Notes: generated by a model from the letters alone, not told the origin. Numbered from the stretch's first letter, positions 45,451-55,311 are shown. The stretch: DNA of 64,000 nucleotides from Methanococcoides vulcani (GCF_900111645.1 NZ_FOHQ01000007.1:94650-158649), one strand, 5' to 3'. Made by a program: numbers and translations.

Positions 45451-46377
45451 ATGACATTCAAAGACCTTCATATCATTTCTATGAAATCCTTTTCACGGGA
45501 TATGATCGATCATATCCTTGATACTGCTGAAAAACTTGAACCAATAGCAAGCAGCAAATCGAAGTCAGATCTGCTGAAAGGTAAAGTGTTGGCTGTCATG
45601 TTCTTTGAACCCAGTACTAGGACACGCATGTCCTTTGAGACCGCAATGATGCGTCTTGGAGGGGATGTTCTAAGCCTTGGTTCTGTTGATGCAAGTTCCA
45701 TTGCAAAAGGTGAAACACTTGCTGATACTATCCGTGTTGTGCAAGGCTATTCCAATGCTATTGTACTGCGGCATAATAAAGAGGGCGCTGCCCAGCTTGC
45801 TTCGGAGTTCTCATCGGTTCCTATTATCAATGCTGGTGATGGTGCAGGTCATCATCCTACGCAGACATTCCTTGATCTTTATACCATTAGGCGGGAAAGT
45901 CATCTTGAGGGGTTGAAGATAGCCCTTGCAGGTGATCTGAAGTATGGTAGGACTGTACATTCATTGTGCTATGCTCTTTCCCTTTACGGGGCTGAGATCA
46001 CACTGGTGTCTCCGAAAGAGCTCCGTATGCCTGCTGAGATAGTAGATGACCTCAAGAGCCACAACATAAAGGTCAGGGAAACCGATTCGATCGAAGAGGC
46101 CATCACGGATGTGGATGTGCTTTATGCTACAAGGATACAGAAGGAACGTTTCCCGGATCCTGCTGAGTATCGTAAAGTTGCTAACAGCCTTCAGATAACT
46201 CCTGAGCTTCTGGAAAAAGCAAAACCGGAGCTTAAGGTCATGCATCCTCTTCCAAGGACAAATGAGATCGACCCAAGGGTTGACGACACGCCCCATGCCT
46301 GTTACTTTAAGCAGTCTTTCTATGGTGTTCCGGTAAGGATGGCATTACTTGCACTTGTCATGGGGGCATTGGAATGA
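45451..46377 (+). CDS. pyrB: aspartate carbamoyltransferase catalytic subunit
   Basis: Condenses carbamoyl phosphate with aspartate in pyrimidine synthesis. It has 308 residues. The carbamoyl-phosphate site is FEPSTRTRMSFETAM (~51-65), and the DGAGHHPTQTFLDLYTI and VMHPLPRTNEIDPRVDDTPHA motifs are present. A TATA-like AATATTATATTT lies about 25 nt before the ATG, so the mRNA is probably leaderless. It overlaps pyrI by ATGA. Confidence 0.97.
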   Translation: MTFKDLHIISMKSFSRDMIDHILDTAEKLEPIASSKSKSDLLKGKVLAVMFFEPSTRTRMSFETAMMRLGGDVLSLGSVDASSIAKGETLADTIRVVQGYSNAIVLRHNKEGAAQLASEFSSVPIINAGDGAGHHPTQTFLDLYTIRRESHLEGLKIALAGDLKYGRTVHSLCYALSLYGAEITLVSPKELRMPAEIVDDLKSHNIKVRETDSIEEAITDVDVLYATRIQKERFPDPAEYRKVANSLQITPELLEKAKPELKVMHPLPRTNEIDPRVDDTPHACYFKQSFYGVPVRMALLALVMGALE

Positions 46378-46853
46378 GTCTGGAAGAAACTCCTATCCCG
46401 GAGATCCGGGTACATCCAATAAGGAATGGAACGGTTATCGATCACATTACTGCGGGACAGGCACTGAATGTGCTTAATATCCTTAATATTCCCAACCCCT
46501 CTTCAGGTGTTGTGAGTGTACTGATCAATGCTCCGAGTGTGCATGGGATAAAAGATGTCGTCAAGATCGAAGGCAGGGAACTGAATGTAGAAGAGGTTGA
46601 CAGGATATCCCTGATCGCACCGAATGCTACTATCAATATCATCAGGAATTTTGAAGTATCGGAAAAGACGCATGTACACATTCCGGAAAAGGTGAGTGGT
46701 GTGGTGAAATGCATAAATCCAAATTGTATTTCCAACAGTAACGAACCTGTCACATCCAGATTTACTGTTAAGCCGGATGGACGAAAGATAACTCTTCGTT
46801 GTTCATATTGTGAAAGAACAATTTCAGAAGGTATCGGGGATCACCTTCTCTGA
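46374..46853 (+). CDS. pyrI: aspartate carbamoyltransferase regulatory subunit
   Basis: Binds nucleotide effectors and PyrB. It has 159 residues. The nucleotide domain has RVHPIRNGTVIDHITAGQAL and the C-terminal zinc domain has four Cys (CINPNCIS ... CSYC). The start overlaps the pyrB stop (ATGA), giving the usual coupled pyrBI pair. Confidence 0.96.
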   Translation: MSLEETPIPEIRVHPIRNGTVIDHITAGQALNVLNILNIPNPSSGVVSVLINAPSVHGIKDVVKIEGRELNVEEVDRISLIAPNATINIIRNFEVSEKTHVHIPEKVSGVVKCINPNCISNSNEPVTSRFTVKPDGRKITLRCSYCERTISEGIGDHLL

Positions 46854-46984
46854 TCTTTCTGTTCTTTTTTTATTGAACTTTTTCGATACATTCTCGAATT
46901 CTCTAAAAATCAATGTCGGAATAGAACCCTCAATACAATTGTAAATGAGGTTAATATGAAGAATTAATTCAGCTTAAAAAAGAG

Positions 46985-47776
46985 TTAGAATCCCAAGATA
47001 TCATCCATTGTATAGATGCCTGGTTCTGCGTTTGCTATCCAGATAGCTGATATTACAGCTCCTGATGCAAATGCATTTCTGGAATGGGCCTGATGCTTAA
47101 TCTCTATGCGTTCACTGCCACCGGCAAAGAGAACCGTGTGATCACCTACGATATCTCCACCGCGTACTGCGTGTATGCCGATCTCTTTTTCCCTTGGGGC
47201 GAGACCTTCGCGTCCATACACGAAATCCTTTCCACCCAGTGTTTCACTAATAACTTCAGCTGCCCTCATTGCGGTGCCGCTGGGTGCATCCTTTTTCTGG
47301 TTGTGGTGGGCTTCGATTATCTCTATGTCATATTCTGAAAGGTATTTTGCAGTTTCCTGCAGTATCTTGAAAAATACATTAACACCCACAGAATAATTTG
47401 GTGAGATTATTGCAGTTGTGTTGTTTTTGATAACTGCATCCTCAATAAGGGAACGTTGTTCCGGGCTAAAACCGGTAGTTCCAATTACAAGATCAACACC
47501 TGCTTCTGCTACTACAGGTGCGTTTGCAGCAGTTGCATTGGCAATGGTAAAGTCGATTACTACATTCGTTTTTGATTCTTTGAGAACGGTTGCCATATCA
47601 GCAACATCGGAGATCGGAACATCAAGCTTTCCTACTTGGGCGACCTCTCCGGCATCCTTGCCGATATTCGCAAGGTCGAAGGCAGCAGAAAGCTGGATCC
47701 CTTCCATCTTGATTATGTTCTCGATGAGGAGTTTCCCCATCCTTCCTGAAGCACCGGTAACTGCTGCGTTGATCAT
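46985..47776 (-). CDS. dapB: 4-hydroxy-tetrahydrodipicolinate reductase
   Basis: Second lysine/DAP pathway step, using NAD(P)H. It has 263 residues. The Rossmann motif is NAAVTGASGRMGKLLIE (~3-19). GTTGFSPEQ, SPNYSVGVNVFFKIL, EAHHNQKKDAPSGTA (catalytic His/Lys) and RGGDIVGDHTVLF are present. ATG 47776 overlaps the dapA stop by one base; the longer frame to 47803 is inside dapA. It ends the rps17e-dapA-dapB unit. Confidence 0.95.
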   Translation of the reverse strand: MINAAVTGASGRMGKLLIENIIKMEGIQLSAAFDLANIGKDAGEVAQVGKLDVPISDVADMATVLKESKTNVVIDFTIANATAANAPVVAEAGVDLVIGTTGFSPEQRSLIEDAVIKNNTTAIISPNYSVGVNVFFKILQETAKYLSEYDIEIIEAHHNQKKDAPSGTAMRAAEVISETLGGKDFVYGREGLAPREKEIGIHAVRGGDIVGDHTVLFAGGSERIEIKHQAHSRNAFASGAVISAIWIANAEPGIYTMDDILGF

Positions 47777-48648
47777 CAGATACACCCAAGTCCTTTCAGG
47801 CAATCGATAAGGTTCTGTTCATTCTCACTGCTGATAGGTGCAAGAGGCAATCTCAGATGACCTGTATTAAGTCCGATAAGCTCTACTGCACGTTTGACAG
47901 GGACCGGATTTGTTTCCGTGAACAATGCACGTATAAGTGGTGCTATCTCGTAGTGGATCTGTCTTGCTGTTTTCATGTCACCTTCATTGGTGGCATTTAC
48001 CAGTTTGACCATCCTTTCCGGTACAACGTTTGCGACCACGGAGATAACCCCGCTTCCGCCAAGGCACGTTATGGGCATGGTCAGGCCATCATCGCCGGAT
48101 ATGACGTTAAAGTCCTCATCCATTGTATTCTCGATGATCTGTGAAACCTTGTCCAGATCGCCACTGGCTTCCTTAATAGCAACGATATTATCCACTTTTG
48201 CAAGTTCGATGATGGCATCAAGTGGCATGTCCTGACTTGTGCGTGATGGTACGTTGTAAAGGACGATGGGCATTTCCACAGCGTCTGCGATAGCCTTAAA
48301 ATGAGCAATAAGTCCTGCTTTGTTCGGTTTATTATAATAAGGAGATATTACAAGAGCGCCAGCTGCTCCCGCATCTTCTGCATGCTTTGTCAGCTCTATT
48401 GCCTCTGCCGTGTTGTTAGAACCGGTTCCGGCAAGAATAGGCACCTTTGCACAATCAACTGCGATATCAATAAGTTCCATGTGTTCCGCTGTGGACAATG
48501 TGGCTGATTCGCCAGTTGTCCCGCAGGCGGCAATTCCGGAAACCCCACCATTTTCGACAAATTCGATATTCTGCTGTAGACCTGTCTTGTCTATGGTGTC
48601 AGCTTTTGTGAAAGGAGTTATAATAGCAGGTAATACTCCTTCGAACAT
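47776..48648 (-). CDS. dapA: 4-hydroxy-tetrahydrodipicolinate synthase
   Basis: Condenses pyruvate with aspartate semialdehyde. It has 290 residues and a TIM barrel. It starts MFEGVLPAIITPFTK. GTTGESATLSTAEH, the catalytic Tyr in IVLYNVPSRTSQ, and the Schiff-base Lys in VAIKEASGDL are all present. It lies 19 nt after rps17e and overlaps dapB by one base. Confidence 0.96.
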   Translation of the reverse strand: MFEGVLPAIITPFTKADTIDKTGLQQNIEFVENGGVSGIAACGTTGESATLSTAEHMELIDIAVDCAKVPILAGTGSNNTAEAIELTKHAEDAGAAGALVISPYYNKPNKAGLIAHFKAIADAVEMPIVLYNVPSRTSQDMPLDAIIELAKVDNIVAIKEASGDLDKVSQIIENTMDEDFNVISGDDGLTMPITCLGGSGVISVVANVVPERMVKLVNATNEGDMKTARQIHYEIAPLIRALFTETNPVPVKRAVELIGLNTGHLRLPLAPISSENEQNLIDCLKGLGCI

Positions 48649-48667
48649 AAAGATCCACTTCCCGAAG

Positions 48668-48862
48668 TTAGATCTTCTTTGGGTGTGTGATCTTGCGTGT
48701 AACGTAGCCTGCGACACGGTTTCTGATGACCTTGCTCTCGATTGTTGTGTACTGTGAAACGAGAAGCTTGTTCTGGTCAAAGTCTGTTGTGAATACGTCT
48801 CCGTGGTTGTCGATCAGGCGAAATGTAATGTTCTTGATGTTTGTCTGTCTAATATTTCCCAT
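48668..48862 (-). CDS. rps17e: 30S ribosomal protein S17e
   Basis: Archaeal/eukaryal small-subunit protein of 64 residues. It shows [50 protein letters not shown], the full family pattern. It is the lead gene of a unit with dapA and dapB, so ribosomal and lysine genes share a transcript. Confidence 0.95.
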   Translation of the reverse strand: MGNIRQTNIKNITFRLIDNHGDVFTTDFDQNKLLVSQYTTIESKVIRNRVAGYVTRKITHPKKI

Positions 48863-48984
48863 TATATATCTCCAGTATAATTTAGATAGATATGATTAAG
48901 ATTATCGCCATAATAGAAAACCTTTACATTTATATCTTTTGGATTGAGAGTACATTTTCCAGCTCTTTATCTGCTTGCATGTAC

Positions 48985-49275
48985 TTACTCTATGTCCGTT
49001 TTCCCCAAAAGACGCTCCTGAGTGGTAGCATCATTGAAAACATTCTCGCGCACTCCTTTGCGATTTATATAGAGGCCTATGAACACAATTACCAGTCCAA
49101 GTTCGGCATTCATGCCTACGAGGATGATGCCTGCAAGTATCACGGTAGATGCCACTAGCCCTTTGAGTGCGCCTTTCCTGTATGATGGCAACCTTGTGCG
49201 ACGGAATATCCTGATATCTCGCAGGGTCAGGAAAAGGACTACACAATATGCTGCGATGGCTATGTATTGGTACAT
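48985..49275 (-). CDS. small membrane protein of unknown function
   Basis: 96 residues with hydrophobic segments at ~3-18 (IAIAAYCVVLFLTL), ~40-58 (LVASTVILAGIILVGM) and ~60-72 (LGLVIVFIGLYI). A basic loop (RDIRIFRRTRLPSYRKGALKG) and an acidic C-terminal tail follow the positive-inside rule. I do not recognise the family. It is a single gene between rps17e and dinB. Confidence 0.68.
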   Translation of the reverse strand: MYQYIAIAAYCVVLFLTLRDIRIFRRTRLPSYRKGALKGLVASTVILAGIILVGMNAELGLVIVFIGLYINRKGVRENVFNDATTQERLLGKTDIE

Positions 49276-49458
49276 TTTAACCTTCCGGATCTTCTTGATA
49301 CTTATGTCGATATCTTACTCATCTTCATACATTCCATGCATAAAATCCTTTGCCAGGCTCAATGATATTTGAGCAGTAATGGTATTTGGGTAGCTAATAA
49401 GTGTGTTCCTGGTAATGTCCATAAACATTTTTAATAATGCCACTCATGAGCTTGGCTG

Positions 49459-50538
49459 GTGAAAAACATTAAGATAATCTTCCATGTAGATATGGACAGC
49501 TTCTATTCATCCGTAGAGGCCGCAGCAGACACGAAGCTAAAGGGGCTGCCTGTAGTTGTGGGTTCTGATCCAATGAACGGGGAAGGCAGGGGTGTCGTTA
49601 GCACCTGCTCCTATGAGGCACGTAAATATGGGATACATTCAGCTATGGCTATCTCAAAAGCCTACCGTCTTTGTCCCGATGCTGTCTATCTGCGTGTGAA
49701 TATGCCCCTTTACAAAAAGGTCTCCGCAAGTATAATGGATGTCCTGAGGAGCTATTCTTCTAAGTTCCAGCAGGTTAGTGTGGATGAGGCCTATCTTGAT
49801 ATGAGCGAAGTGGTATCGGATTTTGATGCCGCGGCAGATCTGGCATTGAAGATCAAGGAAGAGGTCCATCTCCAGGAAGGGATCACATGCTCTATAGGTG
49901 TAGCTCCTAACAAGTCCATTGCAAAGATAGCTTCCGATTACCAGAAACCCGATGGGTTGACCGTGGTAAGACCGGAAGATGTGAGAAGTTTCCTGTTTCC
50001 ACTGGATGTTTCAAGGGTATCAGGCGTAGGGAAAAAGACCTCTTCCTTGCTTAACGGGATCGGGATCCGAACCATTGGTGATCTGGCAGGATACAATGTG
50101 CAGGCTCTGCGTGAATGTTTCGGTAAGTTCGGCCTTGTGATGCACCAGCTTGCAAATGGTGTGGATGATCGAAGTGTCATAGAGAGGGGAGATGTAAAAT
50201 CGATCAGCAAGGAAGATACCTTTGACCGGGACACTTCTGATATGGATCATGTGGAAAATGTGATCGATACCCTTTCAGAGAATGTGCATGCTTCCCTTTT
50301 GAAAAAGAAATACCTGTTCAAGACCGTTACCATAAAAGTAAGACTTGAAGACTTCACAACATACACAAGGGCAAAGACCTTGGGTGCTTATTCAAGTGAC
50401 CTTTCTACCATCAAAAGGACTTCAAAGATGCTACTTCAGGAATTCAGAGGCAGGGGCAAGCTTCGGCTGGTGGGTATTGGTGTTACTAAGCTTGACAAAA
50501 TGGATGAAAAGCAAACACGACTTACTGATTTTATTTAA
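49459..50538 (+). CDS. dinB: DNA polymerase IV (Y family)
   Basis: Translesion polymerase of 359 residues. It shows IIFHVDMDSFYSSVEAAAD (catalytic Asp, ~6-24), VSTCSYEARKYGIHSAM, and QVSVDEAYLDMSE (catalytic Asp-Glu, ~103-115). A helix-hairpin-helix follows (VSGVGKKTSSLLNGIGI), and a C-terminal PIP-like motif is KQTRLTDFI. GTG 49459 is the start; an ATG at 49446 is out of frame. The PCNA-binding tail is intact. Confidence 0.94.
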   Translation: MKNIKIIFHVDMDSFYSSVEAAADTKLKGLPVVVGSDPMNGEGRGVVSTCSYEARKYGIHSAMAISKAYRLCPDAVYLRVNMPLYKKVSASIMDVLRSYSSKFQQVSVDEAYLDMSEVVSDFDAAADLALKIKEEVHLQEGITCSIGVAPNKSIAKIASDYQKPDGLTVVRPEDVRSFLFPLDVSRVSGVGKKTSSLLNGIGIRTIGDLAGYNVQALRECFGKFGLVMHQLANGVDDRSVIERGDVKSISKEDTFDRDTSDMDHVENVIDTLSENVHASLLKKKYLFKTVTIKVRLEDFTTYTRAKTLGAYSSDLSTIKRTSKMLLQEFRGRGKLRLVGIGVTKLDKMDEKQTRLTDFI

Positions 50539-50539
50539 T

Positions 50540-51310
50540 TTATGGGTGAAGCTGGTTCAGGTCTGTAATACCTGCGACGTACAGTAATATCACAAGTAGC
50601 GGCTGATGCAACAAATAGATCAGCAATGACCTTTTTCCCATGTAACATAGAGTTTTGACAGGCAACAGGTCTGAAATGTTCGGTATCCTGGATATCGGGG
50701 GTGTCCGGTTGTAGTTTGGATAAAGGGAATTTCCCAGAAAGATCCCGAGGAGTAAAACTCCGGACCACGGGAAAAGGGGGAAGTAATCATATGAATGGAA
50801 TCCGTCCGGTCGGAGTCCTATCCAGAAAAGCCATGTACCTCCTATGGCAAAGGTCTGCATCCACGATCCTATGGCAATAACAGGTATAGCCAGCATGAGG
50901 TTTGCTGCCTTATATCTCAGGAATGGGTATGCAAGGATGATGGCAATTCCAATGAAGTGGAGTATGCCAAATACGATCACGCCGTCCCTGAGGAAAATGT
51001 AGCTGCCGGCAGTTATGATCATTCCCCAGAGAAATATCTTCAGACCTCTTTTGGTATATTTGAGGAATCCGGATTCCGGGTCGTATATTTTCCGCTTTCT
51101 GGAATAACTAAGGGACAGCGAGATGCCTGCGATCATTATGAACAGTATTGCACTGAGCCTTCCTGCCATGAATCCTGGTCCGGAGGCGAGGTTGATATCA
51201 TAGGCGCCCAGGCAGTTGATGTCGTATAATAGATGAAAACCAACCATCATTATAATGGCTATACCTCTTAGAAGGTCGATCTCCCAGAATCGTTCATGAA
51301 GTTCTGTCAT
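50540..51310 (-). CDS. HGSNAT/DUF1624-like acyltransferase membrane protein
   Basis: 256-residue protein with about seven hydrophobic helices. It begins RFWEIDLLRGIAIIMMVGFHLLYDINCLGAY, the signature of the heparan-alpha-glucosaminide N-acetyltransferase catalytic domain (DUF1624). It also shows FPWSGVLLLGIFLGNSLYP and MGKRSLLIYLLHQPLLVILLY. It probably transfers an acetyl group to a surface glycan or polyprenyl-sugar (inference). It converges on dinB with a 1-nt gap. Confidence 0.82.
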   Translation of the reverse strand: MTELHERFWEIDLLRGIAIIMMVGFHLLYDINCLGAYDINLASGPGFMAGRLSAILFIMIAGISLSLSYSRKRKIYDPESGFLKYTKRGLKIFLWGMIITAGSYIFLRDGVIVFGILHFIGIAIILAYPFLRYKAANLMLAIPVIAIGSWMQTFAIGGTWLFWIGLRPDGFHSYDYFPLFPWSGVLLLGIFLGNSLYPNYNRTPPISRIPNISDLLPVKTLCYMGKRSLLIYLLHQPLLVILLYVAGITDLNQLHP

Positions 51311-51412
51311 CCGCTCCCCGGCTTTCAGAAATTAAGTTGTAATGTCCAAAAAATGCATACTAAAGTAAACAGACTAAAGTATAAAATGTGAATGTGAATG
51401 CGAATGCATCAT

Positions 51413-51835
51413 TCAGTTTTTTTTCCTTTTCTTGCGGAATGCAGATGAGAGGTCAACTGCGTATGTTCCATCCTGTTTTATCGCCATCACAATTTCGTCA
51501 CGCTCAAGAAGTGAGCTAAGGTTCAGTTCATAGGATCCCGGTCCAAGTATCCTGACGGATTCCACACGTTCTCCTTCTTCCTCAACAACCTCTCTTTCCT
51601 GATGCTCGATGCCGATGATGTCATCTATTTCCCTGATGAACTGATCTGCGGGATTGGTTATTTCTGTCTCTTCCTTTTCAGGCAACTCTTCATCAACAGT
51701 ATCTTCGATGTCTGCTTTTGGTTCCATGTCCTTGACGTAGAGGAATTTGTTCCATCCACAGTTCGGACAGCCGCTTAGAATTACCTCGGCCCCGTCTTCA
51801 AATATTTTTTCGCATCGGGTACATTTGTGTGGCAT
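51413..51835 (-). CDS. Zn-ribbon protein (COG3364-like)
   Basis: 140 residues. The N-terminal zinc ribbon is CTRCEKIFEDG ... CPNCGWN (~4-30). An acidic low-complexity region is at ~38-65 (EDTVDEELPEKEETEI). The C-terminal part, VRILGPGSYELNLSSLLERDEIVMAIKQDGTYAVDLSSAF, is conserved in archaeal Zn-ribbon proteins of unknown function. A nucleic-acid or partner-binding role is inferred. Confidence 0.82.
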   Translation of the reverse strand: MPHKCTRCEKIFEDGAEVILSGCPNCGWNKFLYVKDMEPKADIEDTVDEELPEKEETEITNPADQFIREIDDIIGIEHQEREVVEEEGERVESVRILGPGSYELNLSSLLERDEIVMAIKQDGTYAVDLSSAFRKKRKKN

Positions 51836-51954
51836 CTATTCACCAATTCTCCTATTGGTTGTGATATATTTAAAGATTTATGGCATGAACTTATTTTTGA
51901 TCATTGTATTTTTTGTAAATATGGCGAAAATATCGCCGCGGATGCGTGATATGC

Positions 51955-52116
51955 GCAAACTTTATCTACCATCACCCCGTTAGAAGGGCTACAAGCGTGA
52001 ATACTCACTCTGAAGCGGGGTGGGGTAGCCAGGAGATCCCGACGGGCTCATAACCCGTAGACCGATGGTTCGAATCCATCCCCCGCTATATTCTTTCCTT
52101 TTGGTATTTATTCAGA
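51955..52116 (+). repeat. tandem duplication, unit 1 (initiator tRNA with promoter)
   Basis: 162-nt unit repeated at 52238-52399, period 283 nt. It includes the TATA region, a leader ending AATACTCACTCTGA, the tRNA and ~28 nt of 3' flank. The tRNA parts are identical; the upstream promoter-leader part differs at about seven positions. Confidence 0.85.
52014..52088 (+). tRNA. initiator tRNA-Met (CAT), copy 1
   Basis: The acceptor AGCGGGG pairs with CCCCGCT, giving the A1-U72 pair of archaeal initiators. The anticodon stem ACGGG/CCCGT has three G-C pairs next to the loop CTCATAA, the other initiator mark. No CCA is encoded. TATA-like sequence lies near 51959. Confidence 0.95.
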
Positions 52117-52237
52117 TATTATTCTTCAGATTCTATTATGATGATGTTATTCTGATAAGGGATTTCTCTGTTCTTCGAGCCTTATTATTGAACTATGAAT
52201 GGACTTTGATCTTTGATCGTTCATCTTTGATGCGTTG

Positions 52238-52399
52238 GCAACCTTTATGTACCATCACTTCGTTAGAGAGGCTGCAAGCGTGAATACTCACTCTGAAGCG
52301 GGGTGGGGTAGCCAGGAGATCCCGACGGGCTCATAACCCGTAGACCGATGGTTCGAATCCATCCCCCGCTATATTCTTTCCTTTTGATATTTATTCAGA
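52238..52399 (+). repeat. tandem duplication, unit 2 (initiator tRNA with promoter)
   Basis: Second copy of the 162-nt unit at 51955-52116. The leader and tRNA are near-identical, and the 121-nt spacer between the units is unrelated. Confidence 0.85.
52297..52371 (+). tRNA. initiator tRNA-Met (CAT), copy 2
   Basis: Sequence identical to copy 1 at 52014, with the same A1-U72 pair and GGG/CCC anticodon stem. It has its own promoter-like ACCTTTATGTACC at about 52241. Confidence 0.95.
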
Positions 52400-52535
52400 C
52401 AAGAGCTTTCTATGTGTTTTTCTTGTTCTTAGAGGCCTTTTTTTCAAAAGGTTATTAAATAAAGATGGCGTTTTTGTGTCAGGTCAATTTAATATTTACT
52501 ACTTTCATATGAAAATTATACAGGATGATTCTTAA

Positions 52536-53855
52536 ATGGTAATGGACAAACTCGGCAGCTCCCTGCAGGATGCACTAAAAAAACTGGTTGGCGCCGGCCG
52601 TATAGATGAGAAAACGGTCAATGAGGTTGTAAAAGATATACAGAGGGCATTACTTCAGGCAGATGTCAATGTCAAGCTTGTTATGAAGATGTCCAATCAC
52701 ATAAAGGAGCGTGCATTGAAGGAGGAAGTTCCTTCAGGCATGAATCCACGTGAACATGTCATCAGGATCGTCTATCAGGAACTTATCAATATTGTAGGCA
52801 AGAGTGCAGATATTCCGTTAAAGCCGCAGAAGATTATGATGGTCGGTCTGCAGGGTAGTGGTAAGACAACTACGACCTCAAAGCTTTCACGCTATTTCCA
52901 GAGGAAAGGCCTGAAACCCGCTGTTGTTTGTGCTGATACCTTCCGTCCGGGTGCATTCCAGCAGCTCAGGACCCTTTGTGAAAAACTGAATGTGCCTTTC
53001 TACGGTGAAGAAGGCAATCCGGATGCAGTTGGCATTGTGGAAAGAGGCCTGAAGGAACTTGAAAAGAACGATGTCCTTATTGTGGATACAGCTGGCAGAC
53101 ACTCGCTGGAAGCGGATCTCATCGATGAGATGGAGCAGATCCACGAGGTCGCACAGCCTGATTATAAATTGCTTGTACTTGACGGTGCTATTGGTCAGCA
53201 GGCGAGTGAACAGGCAAAGGCATTCAATGATTCGGTTGGGATCTCAGGTGTTGTGATCTCTAAACTGGACGGTACCGCCAAGGGTGGTGGTGCACTGTCT
53301 GCAGTTTCTGAAACTAATTCATCCATTGCATTTATTGGTGTAGGTGAGACTCCGGATGACCTTGAGAAGTTCGAGCCGGACAGGTTCATTTCCCGACTTC
53401 TGGGAATGGGTGATATTAAATCCCTTATTGAAAAGGCCGAGGAGGCACTTACCGAAGAAGACATTGACATGGAAGCCATGATGAGGGGTCGTTTCACCCT
53501 TAAGGATATGTACTCCCAGCTTGAGGCCATGAACAAGATCGGTCCAATGAAGCAGATCATGCAGATGCTGCCTATGGGTGGTATGGGTGTGAAACTTTCT
53601 GATGATGCCTACAAGGTTACCGAGGATAAGATGGGGCGTTACCGTGTCCTGATGGATTCCATGACCGAGGAAGAGTTGCTTAACCCAAGGCTTATCGGAA
53701 GTTCCAGGATCAAAAGGATCTCAATGGGTTCAGGCAGCGGTCCCGAGGACGTGCGTGAGCTTTTGAAGTATCATAAGATGATGCAAAATGCAATGAAAGG
53801 ACTTCGTGGTGGTAAGTTCAACATGCAAAAAATGATGAAAAAATTCGGTATGTGA
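52536..53855 (+). CDS. srp54: signal recognition particle GTPase SRP54 (Ffh)
   Basis: Targets membrane and secreted proteins to SecY. It has 439 residues: N domain ~1-90; G domain with [20 protein letters not shown] (~102), [20 protein letters not shown] and [15 protein letters not shown]; and a Met-rich M domain ~300-439 ending [14 protein letters not shown] is near 52491. A strong hairpin follows the stop. It is monocistronic. Confidence 0.97.
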   Translation: MVMDKLGSSLQDALKKLVGAGRIDEKTVNEVVKDIQRALLQADVNVKLVMKMSNHIKERALKEEVPSGMNPREHVIRIVYQELINIVGKSADIPLKPQKIMMVGLQGSGKTTTTSKLSRYFQRKGLKPAVVCADTFRPGAFQQLRTLCEKLNVPFYGEEGNPDAVGIVERGLKELEKNDVLIVDTAGRHSLEADLIDEMEQIHEVAQPDYKLLVLDGAIGQQASEQAKAFNDSVGISGVVISKLDGTAKGGGALSAVSETNSSIAFIGVGETPDDLEKFEPDRFISRLLGMGDIKSLIEKAEEALTEEDIDMEAMMRGRFTLKDMYSQLEAMNKIGPMKQIMQMLPMGGMGVKLSDDAYKVTEDKMGRYRVLMDSMTEEELLNPRLIGSSRIKRISMGSGSGPEDVRELLKYHKMMQNAMKGLRGGKFNMQKMMKKFGM

Positions 53856-53903
53856 ATGGATATGGGGGTATTATGACCTCCCATCATATCACAAATAATA
53901 TCA

Positions 53904-53950
53904 CTAACAGATACGATCTGTTAGCATTTTCAATATTTCTTTTTTTATTT
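53904..53950 (+). terminator. hairpin terminator after srp54
   Basis: CTAACAGAT (53904-53912) pairs perfectly with ATCTGTTAG (53916-53924) around ACG, followed by a T-rich run to about 53950. A weaker G/C stem lies just upstream at 53862-53884. The T-run reaches the end of the converging small membrane protein gene, so it may serve both strands. Confidence 0.65.
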
Positions 53951-54184
53951 AGGTTCGGATTTTCGCAGGTCTGATTTTGCCATCATGTTGGATCCGAATA
54001 CGTATAGAAGAAGAATCATACCGAACACCATAAAATGTTGTCCGATGTCAGCTTTATCAACATATTTGAGCAAAAGACCGGTACCAAGGATCAGCATGTC
54101 TATTTTAGCAAGCTTCCTGTTCCTTTTTGTGATCTCAAAATATTCTTGTCTTGCGACATTGTATTCTTTTTTCTCTGTTTTCAA
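53945..54184 (-). CDS. small membrane protein of unknown function
   Basis: 79 residues: a basic N-terminal helix (KKEYNVARQEYFEITKRNRKLAKI), then two hydrophobic segments (MLILGTGLLLKYV and HFMVFGMILLLYVFGSNMM), then a basic tail. I do not recognise the family. It follows sua5 by 14 nt on the same strand and is probably co-transcribed. The biased, non-random composition supports a real gene. Confidence 0.68.
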   Translation of the reverse strand: MKTEKKEYNVARQEYFEITKRNRKLAKIDMLILGTGLLLKYVDKADIGQHFMVFGMILLLYVFGSNMMAKSDLRKSEPK

Positions 54185-54198
54185 TGGATCCCTTCCGT

Positions 54199-55257
54199 TT
54201 ATACGTTGATTATCCTATCAGCTGCTTTTCTCAATCGGTTAAAGACTGCTGTTCCGATACCTTCCTTTTTCAGCGTCCCATCGACGATGATGAGATCTAT
54301 TTCCTTATCATCAAGATGTCGCAGACCCATAAATATACTACGGGCTGCCTGAGATGGTATGTTCCTTTTTCCAAGAGAGCATATTTCATCTGCATTGACC
54401 ACTTTCGCAGTTTCCTCGGTCACAAAAAGTCCTACCCTTCCTCCTTCCCGATGACAGTCAGACACAATCTCAGTCATTGCTTTGTGGACATCTTTAATGT
54501 TACCTTCGATAAGAATGACCTTCGTTTTTGGTGAGTAGTGAGTGTATTTCATGCCTGGTGAGCGTGCGACCTCACCCTCTTCAAGTGTCCTGTCCCTGTA
54601 TCCAATGCGTACATCACCAACACATTTCCTAATATCTTCAGCACTAACGTGGCCCGGGCGTAATATGGTAGGCACCTTGTCGGTCATATCAACAACAGTG
54701 GATTCAAGCCCGATATCTGCCGGCCCGCCGTCCAGGATGGCATCTATCTTTCCATCAAGGTCGTGAATAACATGCTCAGCAGTTGTGGGACTTGGACTTC
54801 CGGATGTGTTGGCACTGGGTGCAGCTAACGGCGTATCTGATCTTCGGATAAGTTCAAGAGCTACAGGGTTGTCTGGCATCCTCAGGCCCACGGTGTTAAG
54901 TCCACCGGTAGTAACATCAGGTACAACATCCTTTGCCTTCAAGATAAGTGTAAGTGGACCCGGCCAAAATGTTTCCATGAGTTTTATGGCATCTGCAGGT
55001 ATCTCTTCTGCAAGCTTAGAACACTGGTCTATATTCGCGATATGGACGATGAGGGGATTGTCGGCAGGTCTGCCTTTTGCTTTGAATATCTTGTGCACTG
55101 CATCAGCGTTCAATGCATCGGCACCGAGACCATATACGGTTTCTGTTGGGAAGGCAACAGTACCTCCTGTCCGGATGATATCAGCAGCCTTTAAAAGACC
55201 TGCTTCAAAGTCCTCATCACCGCTCTTAAAGACCAACGTCCTGTTCTTCATGTTCAT
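54199..55257 (-). CDS. sua5: L-threonylcarbamoyladenylate synthase (Sua5 type)
   Basis: Makes the TC-AMP intermediate for the t6A modification of tRNA. It has 352 residues. The YrdC domain (~14-205) shows GGTVAFPTETVYGLGADALN, KGRPADNPLIVHI, WPGPLTLIL, RMPDNP and APSANTSGSPSPT. The longer Sua5 form adds a linker and C-terminal domain (SPGMKYTHYSPKTKVILIEG ... ). It has its own promoter and is followed by a small membrane protein gene. Confidence 0.94.
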   Translation of the reverse strand: MNMKNRTLVFKSGDEDFEAGLLKAADIIRTGGTVAFPTETVYGLGADALNADAVHKIFKAKGRPADNPLIVHIANIDQCSKLAEEIPADAIKLMETFWPGPLTLILKAKDVVPDVTTGGLNTVGLRMPDNPVALELIRRSDTPLAAPSANTSGSPSPTTAEHVIHDLDGKIDAILDGGPADIGLESTVVDMTDKVPTILRPGHVSAEDIRKCVGDVRIGYRDRTLEEGEVARSPGMKYTHYSPKTKVILIEGNIKDVHKAMTEIVSDCHREGGRVGLFVTEETAKVVNADEICSLGKRNIPSQAARSIFMGLRHLDDKEIDLIIVDGTLKKEGIGTAVFNRLRKAADRIINV

Positions 55258-55311
55258 TCTATTGGATACTATACTGTGACTTGACTTTTAAGTTGTACGC
55301 AGGCACCATGT

